Positions 43,735-56,971 of a stretch of 64,000 nucleotides of DNA are shown piece after piece; positions within the stretch are counted from its first letter, which is position 1, and the number at the start of each line of letters is the position of its first letter. The position numbers and the translations under genes are program-made. The stretch is from contig JBOZIK010000001.1 in NCBI GenBank assembly GCA_051453625.1, positions 51,066,605-51,130,604 on the forward strand, written 5' to 3'. The notes under the pieces were generated by a model. That model had not been told where the DNA came from, searched no databases, and worked only from the letters and a program-made list of their open reading frames with translations. The DNA comes from Welwitschia mirabilis. Its lineage: Eukaryota > Gnetophyta > Gnetopsida > Welwitschiales.

Positions 43735-43875
43735 TGAAGTCATTAATCGTTGACCCCCTCCTTTGGATTTTTCTGGTTGAGAGCGTAGCTCCATCTGCGT
43801 ATCAGGCTTTAGACAGATCATACCCGGGATACTACCGTGATATGCCGATGAAAGCCTTTCCAAGATTCTTGATAA
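43735..43875. other. GC-richer islet of unknown origin
   Basis: About 140 bp of balanced base composition (for example GTTGACCCCCTCC, CATACCCGGGATACTACCGTG) inside AT-rich DNA. Both strands are open throughout, so no protein can be chosen. The sequence is much less decayed than its neighbours and could be a recent insertion, perhaps of organelle origin, which I cannot confirm. Confidence 0.4.
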
Positions 43876-45530
43876 GAATTAAAAGGATTGATTCCTTTAA
43901 GAAAGAAAACACCAAATTATTTTTAATATAGTAGAATTACCCTTCAATAAACAATTATAATAGGTTAATTAAGAATTTTGAAATCAAGCAAGCTTTGAGT
44001 ATTAGTATGGGTGACTTATTAGGAAGTTATTATATCAACCAATACATGAAAAATTTTGTAGTTTTGTTCTTTTCAATTTCATCTAGTGTTCTTTCAAACC
44101 AAATAAGATAACATTCACTTTTCAAAAGGAATCGATTGTGAATTTCTCCTTAATATGAAAACCCAAGAGTACACATTGAAAATAGTTTAGACTTCATGAT
44201 GGCTTTCCTACTATAGAGGAAAGGTTGTTTAACAATGTTAACAAACTTTAAAATTTTGAAATGGTGGTCTAAGTGGATTTAAGGCTTTCAAAACTAGTAA
44301 AGGTGATATAAGAATAGTAAAAATGTCAATACATTTCAAGAAAAATGTGTATTTAATCTTGGAAGGTGAGTCTAACTATGACATGTGTTATAATAAGCTC
44401 ATTTTAGTAGTTAAAGCTAATTAGATGTACAGGGGTCATTTAGAAGAGAAGAATTATTCACTGCCAATACCTAGTGCTGAGGCAACTACAAAGTGATATG
44501 CTATTAGCATTGTCTTCTTTAATTTTTTTTGTTATGAATGAATGTCATTAGATTTTGAAAACACTCTAGGTAGTGTTCAAGAAGAAGTCAATCATGGAGT
44601 TCATCTACTTATTAAATGAAATAAATAATATTCATGTGAAAAAAGGCAAGGTACTAGAGGATATTAATGAGCCATAAGGACTTAAGAATATTCTTGATAA
44701 GGCCTATAAGTAATAGTGCATTGCATGGACGTTCTACATTAAAAGTGACAAACTCACCATAACATTGCTTGTTGATAAAACGTTGAAGACAATGGATTTT
44801 GAAATGCTAGATAAAATTCTTATAGATATTTATAAGCAATATATAGATGCCAGTGGAATGATATTGAAATAGTTCTAGTGGAATGATATTGAAATGGTTC
44901 TACAAGTGATGAAGCTAATTATAGAACAAGTAGTATCAAGTAAGTTCTGAAAGGAAATAATCATAGTATTAGAGGTGGTAAATGAAAAACAAAAATTAAT
45001 ATGGAGACCATAAGAGCAAGCACTAGAAAGTGTATTCAAGAAGAAATACATGAGCCAAGTATAGTATGACAATGTAAGATAATGACTATTATGCATTTCA
45101 TTATGAAGTCATGTATAACTAGCTTTAGAAGAAATATTAGGCACATCGAGTACAATACATAAAGAAAGCCTCAAAATCTTTTAATGGTAAAAAGGTATTT
45201 CCATACTTTATCAAACACATGGAGGAGAAACATGGAGGATAAATTAGATAAAGTAGAACATCTAAAGCATGGGACCAAGATGTTCTAGTTGAAAATCATG
45301 TAAACATACTAAATTGTGTGAATCTAGTTGTAACTACTATTAGCAAGCTAAGATAATTAGTAAAATAAATATTAACTTAGTTAACAAAATATGAAATAAT
45401 ATGTTTTGTTCATATTCAAAAGATGTAGCCTTTTCCACTAGAAGAACATGTTGTAAATATAAAGATCATTCCATTTAAAAGAAAAAGAAGAACGAGTAAC
45501 ATTAATATCAATTCATTGGATAAGAATAAG
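43876..45530 (+). pseudogene. Unassigned retroelement interior
   Basis: Coding-like plus-strand runs include LLVDKTLKTMDFEMLDKILI (about 44768-44825) and TRKCIQEEIHEPS (about 45022), with many stops. A 26-base block AGTGGAATGATATTGAAAT... is doubled at 44852-44902. The last part resembles 48415-48783 (GAAATGGTTCTA ... ATGATGAA, then GTAACATTAAT before the LTR), so it is probably the 3' interior of an element ending in the LTR at 45531. No copia or gypsy motif is firm. Confidence 0.4.
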
Positions 45531-45831
45531 TGTGATGAATCACTAAGTGGTTCATCCACAAACCAACTTCATAAATAGAACCATGAAACATTACTTGTAA
45601 TGATGATTCATAAATTTTACTATTAATTATTTAATCCTTGACGATTAAACATTTTGTATAATATAGAGTTTGGCTTTTCCTTTTTTACTTCTTATTCTCT
45701 ACCATTACGATTCAATCTTGAACCTTAGTAATTTACTTAAACTACATTCTCACAAACCACTTCTTTGCAAATTCTTAAAATGATAATAAAGCATTCTTAT
45801 ACCTTGCTTTACTCTGCACACTTAATTCCCA
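45531..45831 (+). repeat. Chain LTR 1
   Basis: TGTGATGAATCACTAAG to CTTAATTCCCA, about 300 bp, preceded by purine-rich GGATAAGAATAAG. Confidence 0.75.
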
Positions 45832-45834
45832 CCA

Positions 45835-45847
45835 TGGTACTAGAGCC
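45835..45847 (+). other. Primer binding site of chain unit 1
   Basis: TGGTACTAGAGCC, close to the initiator-Met site TGGTATCAGAGCC. It follows the LTR end by a few bases. In later units the aligned segment is more decayed (AGCTACTATAG). Confidence 0.7.
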
Positions 45848-48783
45848 AAAGGTTTCAATCTTGCAAGGTGTCAAACCAAATATGAATCTTATGAAACACT
45901 AGATTCATAGCAGAATATCTTATATTGAAGACTAGATTCATAGCAAAATATCTTAATCTCAAGATAATGTCAATATAACACTAGCTTCAACATTGAAGGT
46001 TGAATTTATAGGATGAGGAAGATGAACCCAATGAAGCTCCAGGTTTAGAACTTGATAATTTCATCTTAAAGTAAAAGTGATAGCAAGAAAAGAAGTCTAC
46101 TAATAAAATTTCAAAATTAGTTACAATAGATGGTTATGACTATTAAAGAAGTAAAACAAATTTGTTTGTTTCATTAATTAATATTGGTAACCAAATGTAA
46201 GTTATGGTGGAAGTTGTGATTTAACGTTGCATCATAAGGATTCATTGCAGCTAGAAGTGTAAGAAGGAAGGAATCAAAGGTTATTTTCATCCAATTATAA
46301 GGAGTTAAACTTACAAGGGGCAAAAGTAACTAATCGAGGAGAAACCAAGCCTTATAGAATTCTTGACTTGTGTTCCATAATAAATGAAAGATGGTCTTAT
46401 TAAATATCAGTAGCCTATAATTCTAGTTGTAAAAAACTAGAGAGAGAAACTAGAAATGTTAAAACATAGATTGACAAGATTAAAAGGAAGCTTTTCACCT
46501 ACAAAGCACCAAAATACCATGAAGCATTAGAAGATAAGAATACACTTTATCTTACTGCTAAAGAACTATAATCCTATGTTGCAAAATGTTTAAATAGCTA
46601 TTACTGATAAGATATATGAAGCAAACATGTTATATATGTTTTACATATATCTACTAAAGAACCTAGTAATAAAGCTATGAAACTAGAAAGTTAACAACAT
46701 AGTTAATGCCATGTTATTTATGGTTTATGAATATGAACTTTACCAAAGATTAAAGTGTTCAAATTAAAGGTTAAAATGATATAAGAAGCCATGGTTTATG
46801 CCATGGTGAAGAAATAAGAGCTGCTTTCCTCCTCCTCACTTCCACAAACACTATTAAAATGAAGTCGTGCTAACATCATCCTATTACCTTTTCTTTAATA
46901 AATGATATTAATGTGTACTTTAAATGTAGAATTTCTAAATCCATATTAAATGCTTCACCAAATTTGGCTATAAATGAACTTAATCAAATCAAATGAAAAC
47001 AAATTTAATTGAAACTTCAAAATCATATTGAATTACCGTGGTGAAATCCATAAGATAAATCTATAAATGTCAAAGCTAGCCATTTTATTATACCTTTTTT
47101 TCCCTTTGCAAAGTTAAAGTCTACAAATATGAAGTATGGTGGTTATGCATTCTAGCATTTTTCCATGTTCGCTAAACTAATTCTATAATCCAATAAGTTT
47201 ATTTATTAATGATGTATTATTATTCACTATCTTTTCCCTTCTTTCTTTGTTCAATGCATCAACTTGCTATTGAATCTAAAGGAAGTGGCAATAATAATAT
47301 TCTAAAAAATGCAAGTAGGAGTATTTTAAGTGTATTAAATTCCATACTGGTATATTTCTAAAACAAATTACAAGAGACATTCTCATAGAAGTGGTTCTCA
47401 TAGGGATATCAACTATTAATAAAAAATTTATTAGAGGTACAACGATAAACAAGTTTAATGAAAGTAAAGGTTAATATGTTAGCTATCAAGTGTTACAAAG
47501 ATCCTAATCCTATAAGAACAAAGAAATCATTCAATGGGTTCTATGTGAAATACAAATACTTAGCCATTTTTTTGTAACACAATGATATCAAAGATATTTA
47601 ATGGCAAATACTCACCCTAGTCTCAACCATAACAAAATAATAAAAATAAGAACTAGAAAAAATGAAGCAAGAGCAAGATACACTTTAGCAGTAATCTAAT
47701 GAAGCAAGACAAAGATATAAACCTATACCAACTTAGTAAAACATAGTACTAGGTCACTTTGCTCAATGGGATGTAGAACTAAAGCTTTCAAGTTACATCA
47801 AAAAGCAAAGAATGTAATGAAGCACAAAGTACCATTAATGAGATTCATGGCTTAATTGAGGAATTTCATCGAACCCAAGTCCAAGTACAAGTAGCCTAAA
47901 GAAAGTGCTATAAACACTAACAAACTAGTTGATCTAGCAAACAAGCCCGTGAACGAGCTACCAAAAACTAGATGAACTAGAATACATGATAAACCATCTA
48001 CTGAAACAACACTTTGATCTTATGATATCATATAAAGTTTGCTCCCATTTTTCCTTGTATGTCTACCTTATAAAAACTCAATTTTTACATAAGTAATGAA
48101 AAAGAAGTTATGTAAAGTATTTGTTTCTGTGTTATTTTATAACTTCTTATAGGGATGAAACAAATCCTAACATGAAATAAATACTTAAAATTTTTAAATA
48201 TGTCATTCTAAGAAGGAAATATTATTGATTACCAAAAAAAACATTTGATAGTTTAACATAAAATGTATGAAAGTATTGACATAATAAAAGAAGCAAAAAT
48301 GACTAGCCATGCAAATAAAACCTTAAGATCACATAGAGTACTTAAAAAAATGGAAGTGATGAAGTTTTTCAAACATTTGTATCCTACTTATTCCTTAGAA
48401 AAATCCAATAAGATAACTTGATTTTGAAATGGTTCTAGAGATGATGAACTCAATAGAAGAAACAAAGATGAAGAACCAAAAACCAATTTAAAAATGAGAT
48501 GAATCAGAAGATGAAGAGAAAGAAAATTTATATCAATACAAAAAACAAGATTAGAGTTTGAAAGTGTAAAATAAAGTTGAAATTAAATGGGACTATTAGA
48601 ACGTTGATGTAATTAGTAGAATGACTGTTAACTTGGTTATGAAAACACGAAGCAACATGGTTCATTTCATATTCAAAAGACATAGTATTTCCCACTGGTA
48701 AAACATGATATAAAGATGAAAATTCATTTAAAAGAACAAGAAGAAGAAGTAACATTAATGCGAATTCATTGAAAAGGAATAAA
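45848..48783 (+). pseudogene. Interior of chain unit 1
   Basis: About 2.9 kb, unlike interiors 2-4 except near its 3' end, which resembles 44880-45530. Short coding-like runs occur on the plus strand, for example DEPNEAPGLEL near 46025 and ANMLYMFYIYLLKNLVIKL near 46622. No conserved retroelement domain was recognised. It sits between LTRs 1 and 2, so it may be a different, perhaps once-coding, member of the same LTR family. Confidence 0.4.
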
Positions 48784-49090
48784 TGTGATGAAATACTATG
48801 GGTCACATAAGCCTAAGTGAAAGACATAGGTAGGTGATTCATTCATGAACCACTTATCTAAATATTTTGCACAATACAAATTTTATTCGTAATTATATTA
48901 TTTTATTAGTAATTATTTAATTATTCATTATTAAATATTTTGTACAATACAAATTTTCCTATCACTAATTAACCTAAAGCTTTAGTAATTTACTTAAACT
49001 GCTTCCTCAAAAACCACTTTCATATAAATTCTTAACATGATAATAGAGCATTCCTATGGCCTATTTCACTTCTTCAAACCCAATTCCTAA
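48784..49090 (+). repeat. Chain LTR 2
   Basis: TGTGATGAAATACTATGGG to CTCAATTCCTAA. Aligns with LTRs 1, 3, 4 and 5, including GGTCACATAAGCCTAAG. Confidence 0.8.
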
Positions 49091-51425
49091 GAGCTACTAC
49101 AATATGCTTCTGAATAATGAATTGTGAAGTAATTTCCCATATGATTCTAAAGAAGAATTTATTCTACAGGTTGAATGAGAGATTGAAAATCATAATCAAG
49201 ATGAAAAATAATAATTTAGAACTAGTTATGGGTATTAGAGTGGTGTTGGTATAAGATAGATATAGCTTAATTACAACTAACAAATGTGTTATACATCCCT
49301 AGATTAAAACAAAATTTCTTATCACCTAGTACATTGATTTGGAAAGGCTTTGGTGTCATCATAAGAGTAAAGAATAATCAAGTGGAGATTACCAAAGATG
49401 AAAAGACCTTTCTCATAACTTAGTTAAAAGAAAAAGTGATGTACTTAAATAATAATAAATTAACATATTAGGGAGGAAATGTAATTTCTTCAAGCAGAGA
49501 AGTACAATAATTCTAGTGTATGATGGTAGATATGCATAATTTATAGAATCTTTTCTTCTTTGTTAAAAGTTGTTTTAATTTCATTTTGATAATTTATAAA
49601 TTGATGATTACAATCTTTAAAGACACATGTACTAAAATAGTATATACTTGGTGATGTATCCTTGAAAAGAATAAACCACTTCAAAGGAGTTTCAAAAGAT
49701 TTAAAGTTGAAAAGCTTGAAGTAAAAGGTTGTTGACTACATATTTGATAGAATAATAAATTTTAAAAAATCATGCATGTCTCATTAATCTAGTATGGACA
49801 TCATTTCCTTGTCAAAGTGATAATTTACTAGGATAAAATGATTTTTGTAAATTTTATTGACTAAAGTCTCATTTCCTATTGAAATTTATTTTATTTTGTA
49901 TTATCACTAGGACCATCACTAAGCAATGATCTTGTGATACATTTTGATGTGTTTTTTTCCACTAAGTTACATGTTTATTGCATCACAAAAAACATGCAAA
50001 AAAGACTATCACTAAGCAATGAAATCTAGAAGTTCTAGAAGCACATTGCGATAGAGAAAGACAGTTGTTGATTCCTATTACATAACAAAAGGAATGTAAT
50101 AATAGATCTTTGTTCGTAGAAGCTTGATCAACCTATCTAATTTTTCTTATTTTAATTGAGGATGTCTTTGAAGGATGAAGTCATCTCTAATATGCACAAA
50201 CGTCTTTGATGTATCAGACATCTTTACAGAGTTACATTTGTTGATAGAAGACATCTTTGATGCTAAAGATGTCTATCCTAAAAGTTGTATTATGATAATA
50301 AACATCTCTAGTGCTGAACACATCTATATGGAAAGTTGATCTACTATATCTAAGTTTGGAATACATCTACTAACTTGTGAAAGACATCTTTTTCAAGGAT
50401 TATACACATCTATGATATGAAAGACATATATCTTGCTAGTTCTATGAAAACGTGTTTAAATAAATTACAAAATCCTTTATAATGCCAAAATTTGGTCATT
50501 AATATTTCTATCATTTCATGTAAATCATTGCAAACGCTTTAAAGATGCACTTAATGCCTTAAAAAATCACCCATTTGAGATCTTTTAACAATTATGTAAA
50601 TCTTTTTCTCTTTTTAAAGAAAAATCATAATAATTCTTCAAATGAAAAAATCCTTTCATTGAAGCTTTAAATATTGTTTATCTATTATTAAATTCATCAA
50701 ATATGATTTAAATTATGTCTTATTTACTTAAAAAAGCTTCCATTACATCATATTTCCTAGAGTTAAACGCATTTGATCATCAAAGAAACCTAGAATTTGA
50801 AGTATGAATCATGTTTAACCTTTAATCCTTAAAGATCTTAAAGTATTTATCCAGCTTGAAGTAGAATGAAGTAAGCATGAATCTTTCAAGTAAAATTAAG
50901 GCAAGTAAAGAAACAACAAATGAATTCTTTAGTCTACTAGTATTTCATTCATCTCTTGCAAAAAGATATCTATCATTTTTTAAATCCATCTATGTAAAAC
51001 CATTTATAATTGAAGTGGATGGCATTTCATTCCATCTAATCAATATTAGACAACTCTTTGTTGTTTTTCTAAAACATATCTTCCTATAACTATGTTGACA
51101 TTATGAAAAAATAAAACCTATTTAATTAATTAAAACAAAGATACACATTAAACAAAAACAACAAATACAAAGTAATTATGATCACATCAAACTACATATT
51201 TTTGACAATCTCATCACTAGGCAACATGAAAACACATGGAATTCAATTACTCAGGATACTACATTTTAATAAAGATGGATTAGTGCTTAATTTCGCAAAG
51301 TCAACGGTCCTATAGCTACATGATAGGAAATTGAATAGAATGCGATAGAGCTGCAACAAGCACTAAGGATCTAGTGTGCATTGACAATAGGTGACATTAA
51401 TACCAATCCATTGAAAAATAAGAAA
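49091..51425 (+). pseudogene. Interior of chain unit 2 (copia-derived)
   Basis: Plus-strand codons near 49280-49430 read VLYIPRLKQNFLSPSTLIWKG and VEITKDEKTF, the Ty1/copia pre-integrase start (V-L-Y-V-P-x-L-x-x-N-L-L-S). The rest has no domain: it contains decayed ACATCTTTGATG repeats (50150-50450) and a shared tail. Integrase and reverse transcriptase are missing, so the unit is a deleted, non-autonomous copia. The same arrangement recurs in units 3 and 4. Confidence 0.6.
50249..50274. repeat. Perfect 10-bp hairpin in unit 2
   Basis: AGACATCTTT and AAAGATGTCT pair perfectly around the 6-base loop GATGCT. Worn forms occur at the same place in units 3 and 4 (TTTATGCTAAAGATGTCT and GTCTTTGATGCTGAAGAT). 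Confidence 0.75.
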
Positions 51426-51730
51426 TGTTATGAAACACTACAAGTCACATAAGCCTAAGTCAAAGACTTAGGTAGGTGGTTTGTCCATGAATTACCTATC
51501 TAAATACAACCATAAAATATTATTTATCATGATGATTTATTATTTTATTATTACTTGTTTAATTATTCATTATAAAACATTTTGTATAGTACAAATTTTA
51601 TTATCATTAATTAACCTAAATATTTAGTTATTCATTCAAACTACTTCCTTAATAACTACTTTCACATAAATTCTTAACGTGATAATAGAGCATTTTTATG
51701 CCCTATCTTACTTCTGCACACTCAATTCCT
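51426..51730 (+). repeat. Chain LTR 3
   Basis: TGTTATGAAACACTACAAG to CTCAATTCCTAA, about 305 bp, preceded by AAAAATAAGAAA. Confidence 0.8.
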
Positions 51731-54005
51731 AATAGCTACTATAGTAGGCTTTTGAATAATGAATAGTAAAGTAATGTGGCATATGATTCTAATAAAGAAT
51801 TTATTCAATAGATTGAATGAGAGATTCAAAATCATACTAAAAATGAAAAATAACAATGTGCTACTAGTTATGGGTATTAGAATGGTGTTGATATAAGATA
51901 GATTAGCTTGATTACAACTAACAGATGTGTTGTACATTCCTAGATTAAAATAAAATCTCTTATTACTTAGTAGATTGATTTGTAAAGGCTTCAATGTCAT
52001 CATAAGAGTAAAGGATAATTGAGTGGAGATTACCAAAGTGAAACAACCTTTAAGGAACAAAAGATTTACTTAAATAACAAGAAATTAACATATTAAGAAA
52101 GAAAAGTTATTTCTTTAGGTAGAGAAGAATAACAATCCCAGTGCATGGTGGTAGATATGCATAATTTGTAGAATCTTTTCTTCTTTATTAAAAGGTTTTT
52201 TATTTCTTCTTTTTAATAATTTATATATGAATTATTGCAAGATTTAGAGACACATGTACTATAACAAGCTATACTTGGTAATGTATCATTGAAAAGGATA
52301 AACCATCTCAAAGGAGTTCCAAAAGATTTAAAGGTGAAAAACTTAACATGTAAGGTTATTAACTAGGAATGTGATAGAATAATAAATTTCAAAAAATTTT
52401 GCATGTTTTAATGGCTAATTAATCTAATATAAACATCATTTCATTGTCAAAGTGATAATTTACTAGAATAAAATGATTTTTTCAAATTTTATTGACTAAA
52501 GTATCATTTCCTATTAAAATTAGTATTATTTTGTGTTATTAACGGAACCATCACTAAGCAATGGCCTTGCAATAAGTTTTAATGTATTGTTTGACTAAGT
52601 CACCTATTTATCACATCATAAGAGACATGCAATAAGGACTATCACTAAGCAACAAAATCTAGAGGTTCTATTGTGATAGAGGGAAATAATTGTCGATTTC
52701 TATCACCTAGGAAAAGAAATGTGATAACAGATCTTTGTCAACAGAAGCTTGATGAGAATATGTAATTTTCTTGTTTGAATTAAAGATGTCTTTAAAGGCT
52801 AAAGACATGCTTGATATACACGAATATCTTTGATGTGTGAAATGTCTTTACGGAAGTCCATTTATTAATAGAAAATATCTTTTATGCTAAAGATGTCTAT
52901 CCTAAAAGTTATGTTGTGGTAATGGATATCTCTGATGCTAAAGATGTCTATCCTAAACGTTAACCTAGTATCTTTGAGCTTGGAAGATGTCTATAACTTG
53001 TGAAATATGTCTAATTCAAGGAGTATGACATTTATGATATGCAAGACATCTATCCTACCAAATCTATGAAAATAATGTTCAAATAGCTCACAAAATCCTT
53101 TATAATGCCAAAATTTAATTGTTAATCTTTCTGTCTATTCATGTAAATTGTTGTAAATAATTTAAAGATGCATTTAAGGCATAAACAACATAATTATTTG
53201 ATATCTTTGAATAATTAGGCAAAGTTTACTGTCTTTTAAGTGAATAAATCTTCAAATGCAAAAATACTTTCCTTAAAGCTTTAAAGATCATAAATATTTG
53301 ATCAAATTCCTTAAATATGATGAAAATTATGTCTAATTTAATAAAAAATATTTCATTGCATCATATTTCATAGAATTAAATGTATTTAATCATCAAGGGC
53401 ACCTAGAATTTGAAGTATGAATCATGATCAAGCTTTAATCCTTAAACATATTGAAGCATCAATAACAATTAAAGTTGAGGCATAATTAAAGCAACAATAA
53501 ATTGAGTCTTTAATTCAATAGCATTTCATTCATCTCTTTCAAGAGGTATCTATCATTTTTTACATCCCGCTATGTACAACCTTATATAATTGAAGTGGAT
53601 GACATTTCATTACATGCAATTAATGTGGAATAATCTCTTTGGTTTTTTCTAAAACATATTTTCCTATAACATATGTTAACACCATGAAAAAATAAAACCT
53701 ATTTAACTAATTAAAACAAAGACACATATTAAATAAAAATAATAAACACAAAGAAATGATGGTCACATGAAACCACGTGTTTTGATGATTTTATCACTAA
53801 GCAATATGATAAACACATGGAATTTAGTTATTAAGATTATTTTATTGCAATAAAAATGGATTAATGCTATAATTTGTGAAGTTAATAGTCTTATAGCTAC
53901 ATGAAAGGAAATTGAATAGGATGTGATAGAGCTATGACTAGACTAAGGATTTAGTGTGTACTAGTGATAGGAAACATTAACACCAATCCATTGGAAGATA
54001 CGAAA
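51731..54005 (+). pseudogene. Interior of chain unit 3 (copia-derived)
   Basis: Homologous to unit 2 throughout. The pre-integrase remnant reads DVLYIPRLK-stop-NLLLLSRLI near 51928. The marker GGTAGATATGCATAATTTG occurs about 720 bases after the LTR start, as in units 2 and 4. No other domain was seen; long open frames on the opposite strand are by-products of these codons. Confidence 0.6.
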
Positions 54006-54310
54006 TGTAATGAAACATTATGAGTTACATAAGCCTAAGTCAAACACTTAGGTAGGTGATTGGTCAATGAATCACCTATCTAAATCAAACCATTAAATAT
54101 TATTTTTCATGATGATTTATTATTTTATTATTAACTATTTAATAATTTAGTATTAAACAAATTGTATACTGTAAATTTTAATATTGTTGATTAACCTAAA
54201 GCTTTAGTAATTCACTTAAACTGCTTCCTCAAAAAATACTTTCATATAAACTCTTAGCATGATAATAAAGCATTCCTATGACCTTTTTCACTTTTTCACA
54301 CTCAATTCAT
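54006..54310 (+). repeat. Chain LTR 4
   Basis: TGTAATGAAACATTATGAG to CTCAATTCATAA, preceded by GGAAGATACGAAA. Confidence 0.8.
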
Positions 54311-56971
54311 AATAGCCACTATAGTAGGCCTTTGGATAATGAATAGTAAAGTAACTTAGCACATGATTCTAAATAAGAATTTATTCTATAGGTTGAATGA
54401 GACATTGAAAATCATAATCAAGATGAAAACCAATAATTTACAACTTTTTATGGGTATTGGAATGGTGTTGATATAATATAGATTAGCTTGATTACAACTG
54501 ACAGCTGTGTTATATATTCCTAGATTAAAAGAGAATCTCTTAGCACTTAGTAGATTAATTTGGAAAGACTTTAATGTCATTATAAATGTAAAGGATAATC
54601 AAGTGGAGACTACAAAATGTGGAAGGACCTTTTGGAAAACTTAGTTTAAAAAAAATGATGTACTTAACTAATAAAAAATGAACATATTAGAAAAGAAAAA
54701 TGATTTCTTCGACTTGAGAAGTACAGTAATTCTAGTGCATGATGGTAGATATGCATAATTTGTAGAATCTTTTCTTCTTTCTTAAAACTTGTTTTACTTT
54801 CTTTTTGACAATTTATAAATGAATGATTTCAAGCTTTAAATACACATGCATTATAATAGGCTAGACATGGTGATGTAATCTTGAAAAGAATAAATCACCT
54901 CAAAGAAGTTCTAAAAGATTTGAAGATAAAAAAACTTGAAGTATAAGGTTATTGACTAGGTATCTAATAGAATACTAAATTTCAAAACATTATGCATGTT
55001 TGAATGGCTAATTAATCTAATATAAACACCATTTTCTTGTCAAAATAAGAATTTACTAGAATAAACGGATTTTTATAAAGTTTATTAACTAAAGTTTTAT
55101 TTCTTATTGGAATTTGTATTATTGTGTGTTATCGACAAGATCATCATTAAGAAATGGTCCTATGATAAGTTTTGATGTATTTTTTTCACTAAGTTACACA
55201 TTTACCACATCACAAGAGACATGAAAGGAGGACTATTACCAAGTATGAAAATCAAGAAGTTTAAGAAGTGTACTATGATAGAAGAAGACAGTTATCAATT
55301 TCTATCACAATGAAAGGATTGTAATAACAAATCTTTATTAGTAGAAGGTTGATGAGCTATGTAATTTTCTTATTTGAATTAAAGATGTCTTTAAATATGT
55401 CTCTGATATGCATAGATGCTTTAATGTATTAGACCTCTATAAAGAATTTCTTTTATTAACAAAAAATGTCTTTGATGCTGAAGATATCTCTCTTAAAAGT
55501 GGTGTTTTAATAGTAGACATCTTTACTAAGCTCTAATAGTTTACTATATATGAAGTGATGGGGGCTACTATAGGTTGTTGCAGGTGTGTTAGGAAATAAG
55601 GACTATGATGGTATGTAGTTTTAATTGACCAAACCTCCTCACTTATTACAACCAATCCTTAGTCATATGACTTGATCATTATATCCTTTACTCCTACTAC
55701 AGTGGACTGAAGCCATCAACCTCCTCCCGTGCATGCTAGATTGAGTAAAAAACCTTGTAACTAGCCTCTCTTAATCCCCATAGTGCTGCTAGTTTTTTGT
55801 TACAAAGCATATATACTAGACATAACTCCCTTTCCCTTGCCACTAAAGCTTTCCCATTTCCTCACCCACTGGTATCCCCTCCCCATCCATCTTGAAAGTT
55901 GACCTATCATTTGTGAGTTTGAAAGACATCTATTTAAAGGATTATAGGCATCTTTGATATGAAAGATTCATATCCTACCAGTTCTATAAAAATAGTATTC
56001 AAATAGCTAACAAAATCCTTTATAATGCTAAAATTTCATCGTTATTATTTCTATCAATTCATATAAATCATTGTAAATGCTTCAAAGATACATTTAAGGC
56101 CTAAACAACATCATTCTTTTGAGATCTTTTAACAATTATGTAAAGCTTTTTCATTTCTTGGTAAAAATTCATAATAATTCTTTAAACGCAAAAATCTTTT
56201 TCTTAAAACTTTAAATATTATTGATATTTGATTAAATTTCTCAAATACAATTCAAATTATGCTTATTTACTAAAAAACTCTATCATCCCATTAGCTTTAA
56301 TAGAATTAAACATATTTGATCATCAAAGAAACCTAGAATTTGAAGTATGAATCATGATCAAGATTTGATCCTTAAAGATATTAAGGCATCTATCAAAATT
56401 GAAGTAGAGATGAAGTAAGAATTAATCTTTCAAGTAAAATTAAGGCATAAGTAAAGTAACAATAAATTAAGTATTCAATTTAGTAGCATTTCATTCATCT
56501 CTTTTAAGAGGTATCTATTATTTATTTACATCCATCTATGTACAAAATTTTATAATTGAGATGGATGGAATTGCATTCCGTTTACTTAATGTGGAAGAAT
56601 TTTCTTTATTTTTCTAAAACATGTTTTGGTATAACCTATGTTAACACTATGAAAAAATAAAACCTATTTAACTAATTCCAACAAAGACACACATTAAACA
56701 GACACAACAAATACAAAGTAATGATGGTCACATCAAACCACATATTTTGATAATATTATCACTAAATAACATGATAAGCATATGGAATTTAGTTACTGAG
56801 GGTATTGCATTACAATAAAGATGGACAAATGCTCAATTTTATAAAGTCAGTAGTCCTACAACTACATGATAGAAAATTGAGTAGAATGCAATAGAGCTAG
56901 AATAAGGACTGAGGATGTAGTGTGTATTGATGATAGAAAACATTAATACCAATTCATTAGAAAAGAAGAAA
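54311..56971 (+). pseudogene. Interior of chain unit 4 (copia-derived, with insertion)
   Basis: Homologous to units 2 and 3. The pre-integrase remnant AVLYIPRLKENLLALSRLIW (near 54509) is the best preserved of the three. It is about 350 bp longer because of the foreign block at 55557-55912. Confidence 0.6.
55557..55912. mobile_element. Foreign insertion in unit 4
   Basis: A block starting GATGGGGGCTACTATAGG and ending CCCCTCCCCATCCATC is absent from units 2 and 3. It is richer in C and CT runs than its host. No coding frame, clear inverted ends or target duplication were found, so the class is unknown. Confidence 0.45.

Noticed and set aside
49030-49060. TGATAATAGAGCATTC as primer site in the chain LTRs
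   Set aside because: It resembles TGGTATCAGAGC, but LTR alignment places it inside the LTR; the site after the LTR end (TGGTACTAGAGCC at 45835) fits better.
51722-52060. 112-codon minus-strand frame, and the similar one at 54386-54580
   Set aside because: They lie opposite the copia pre-integrase remnant that is homologous in three units; the plus strand carries the recognisable motif.
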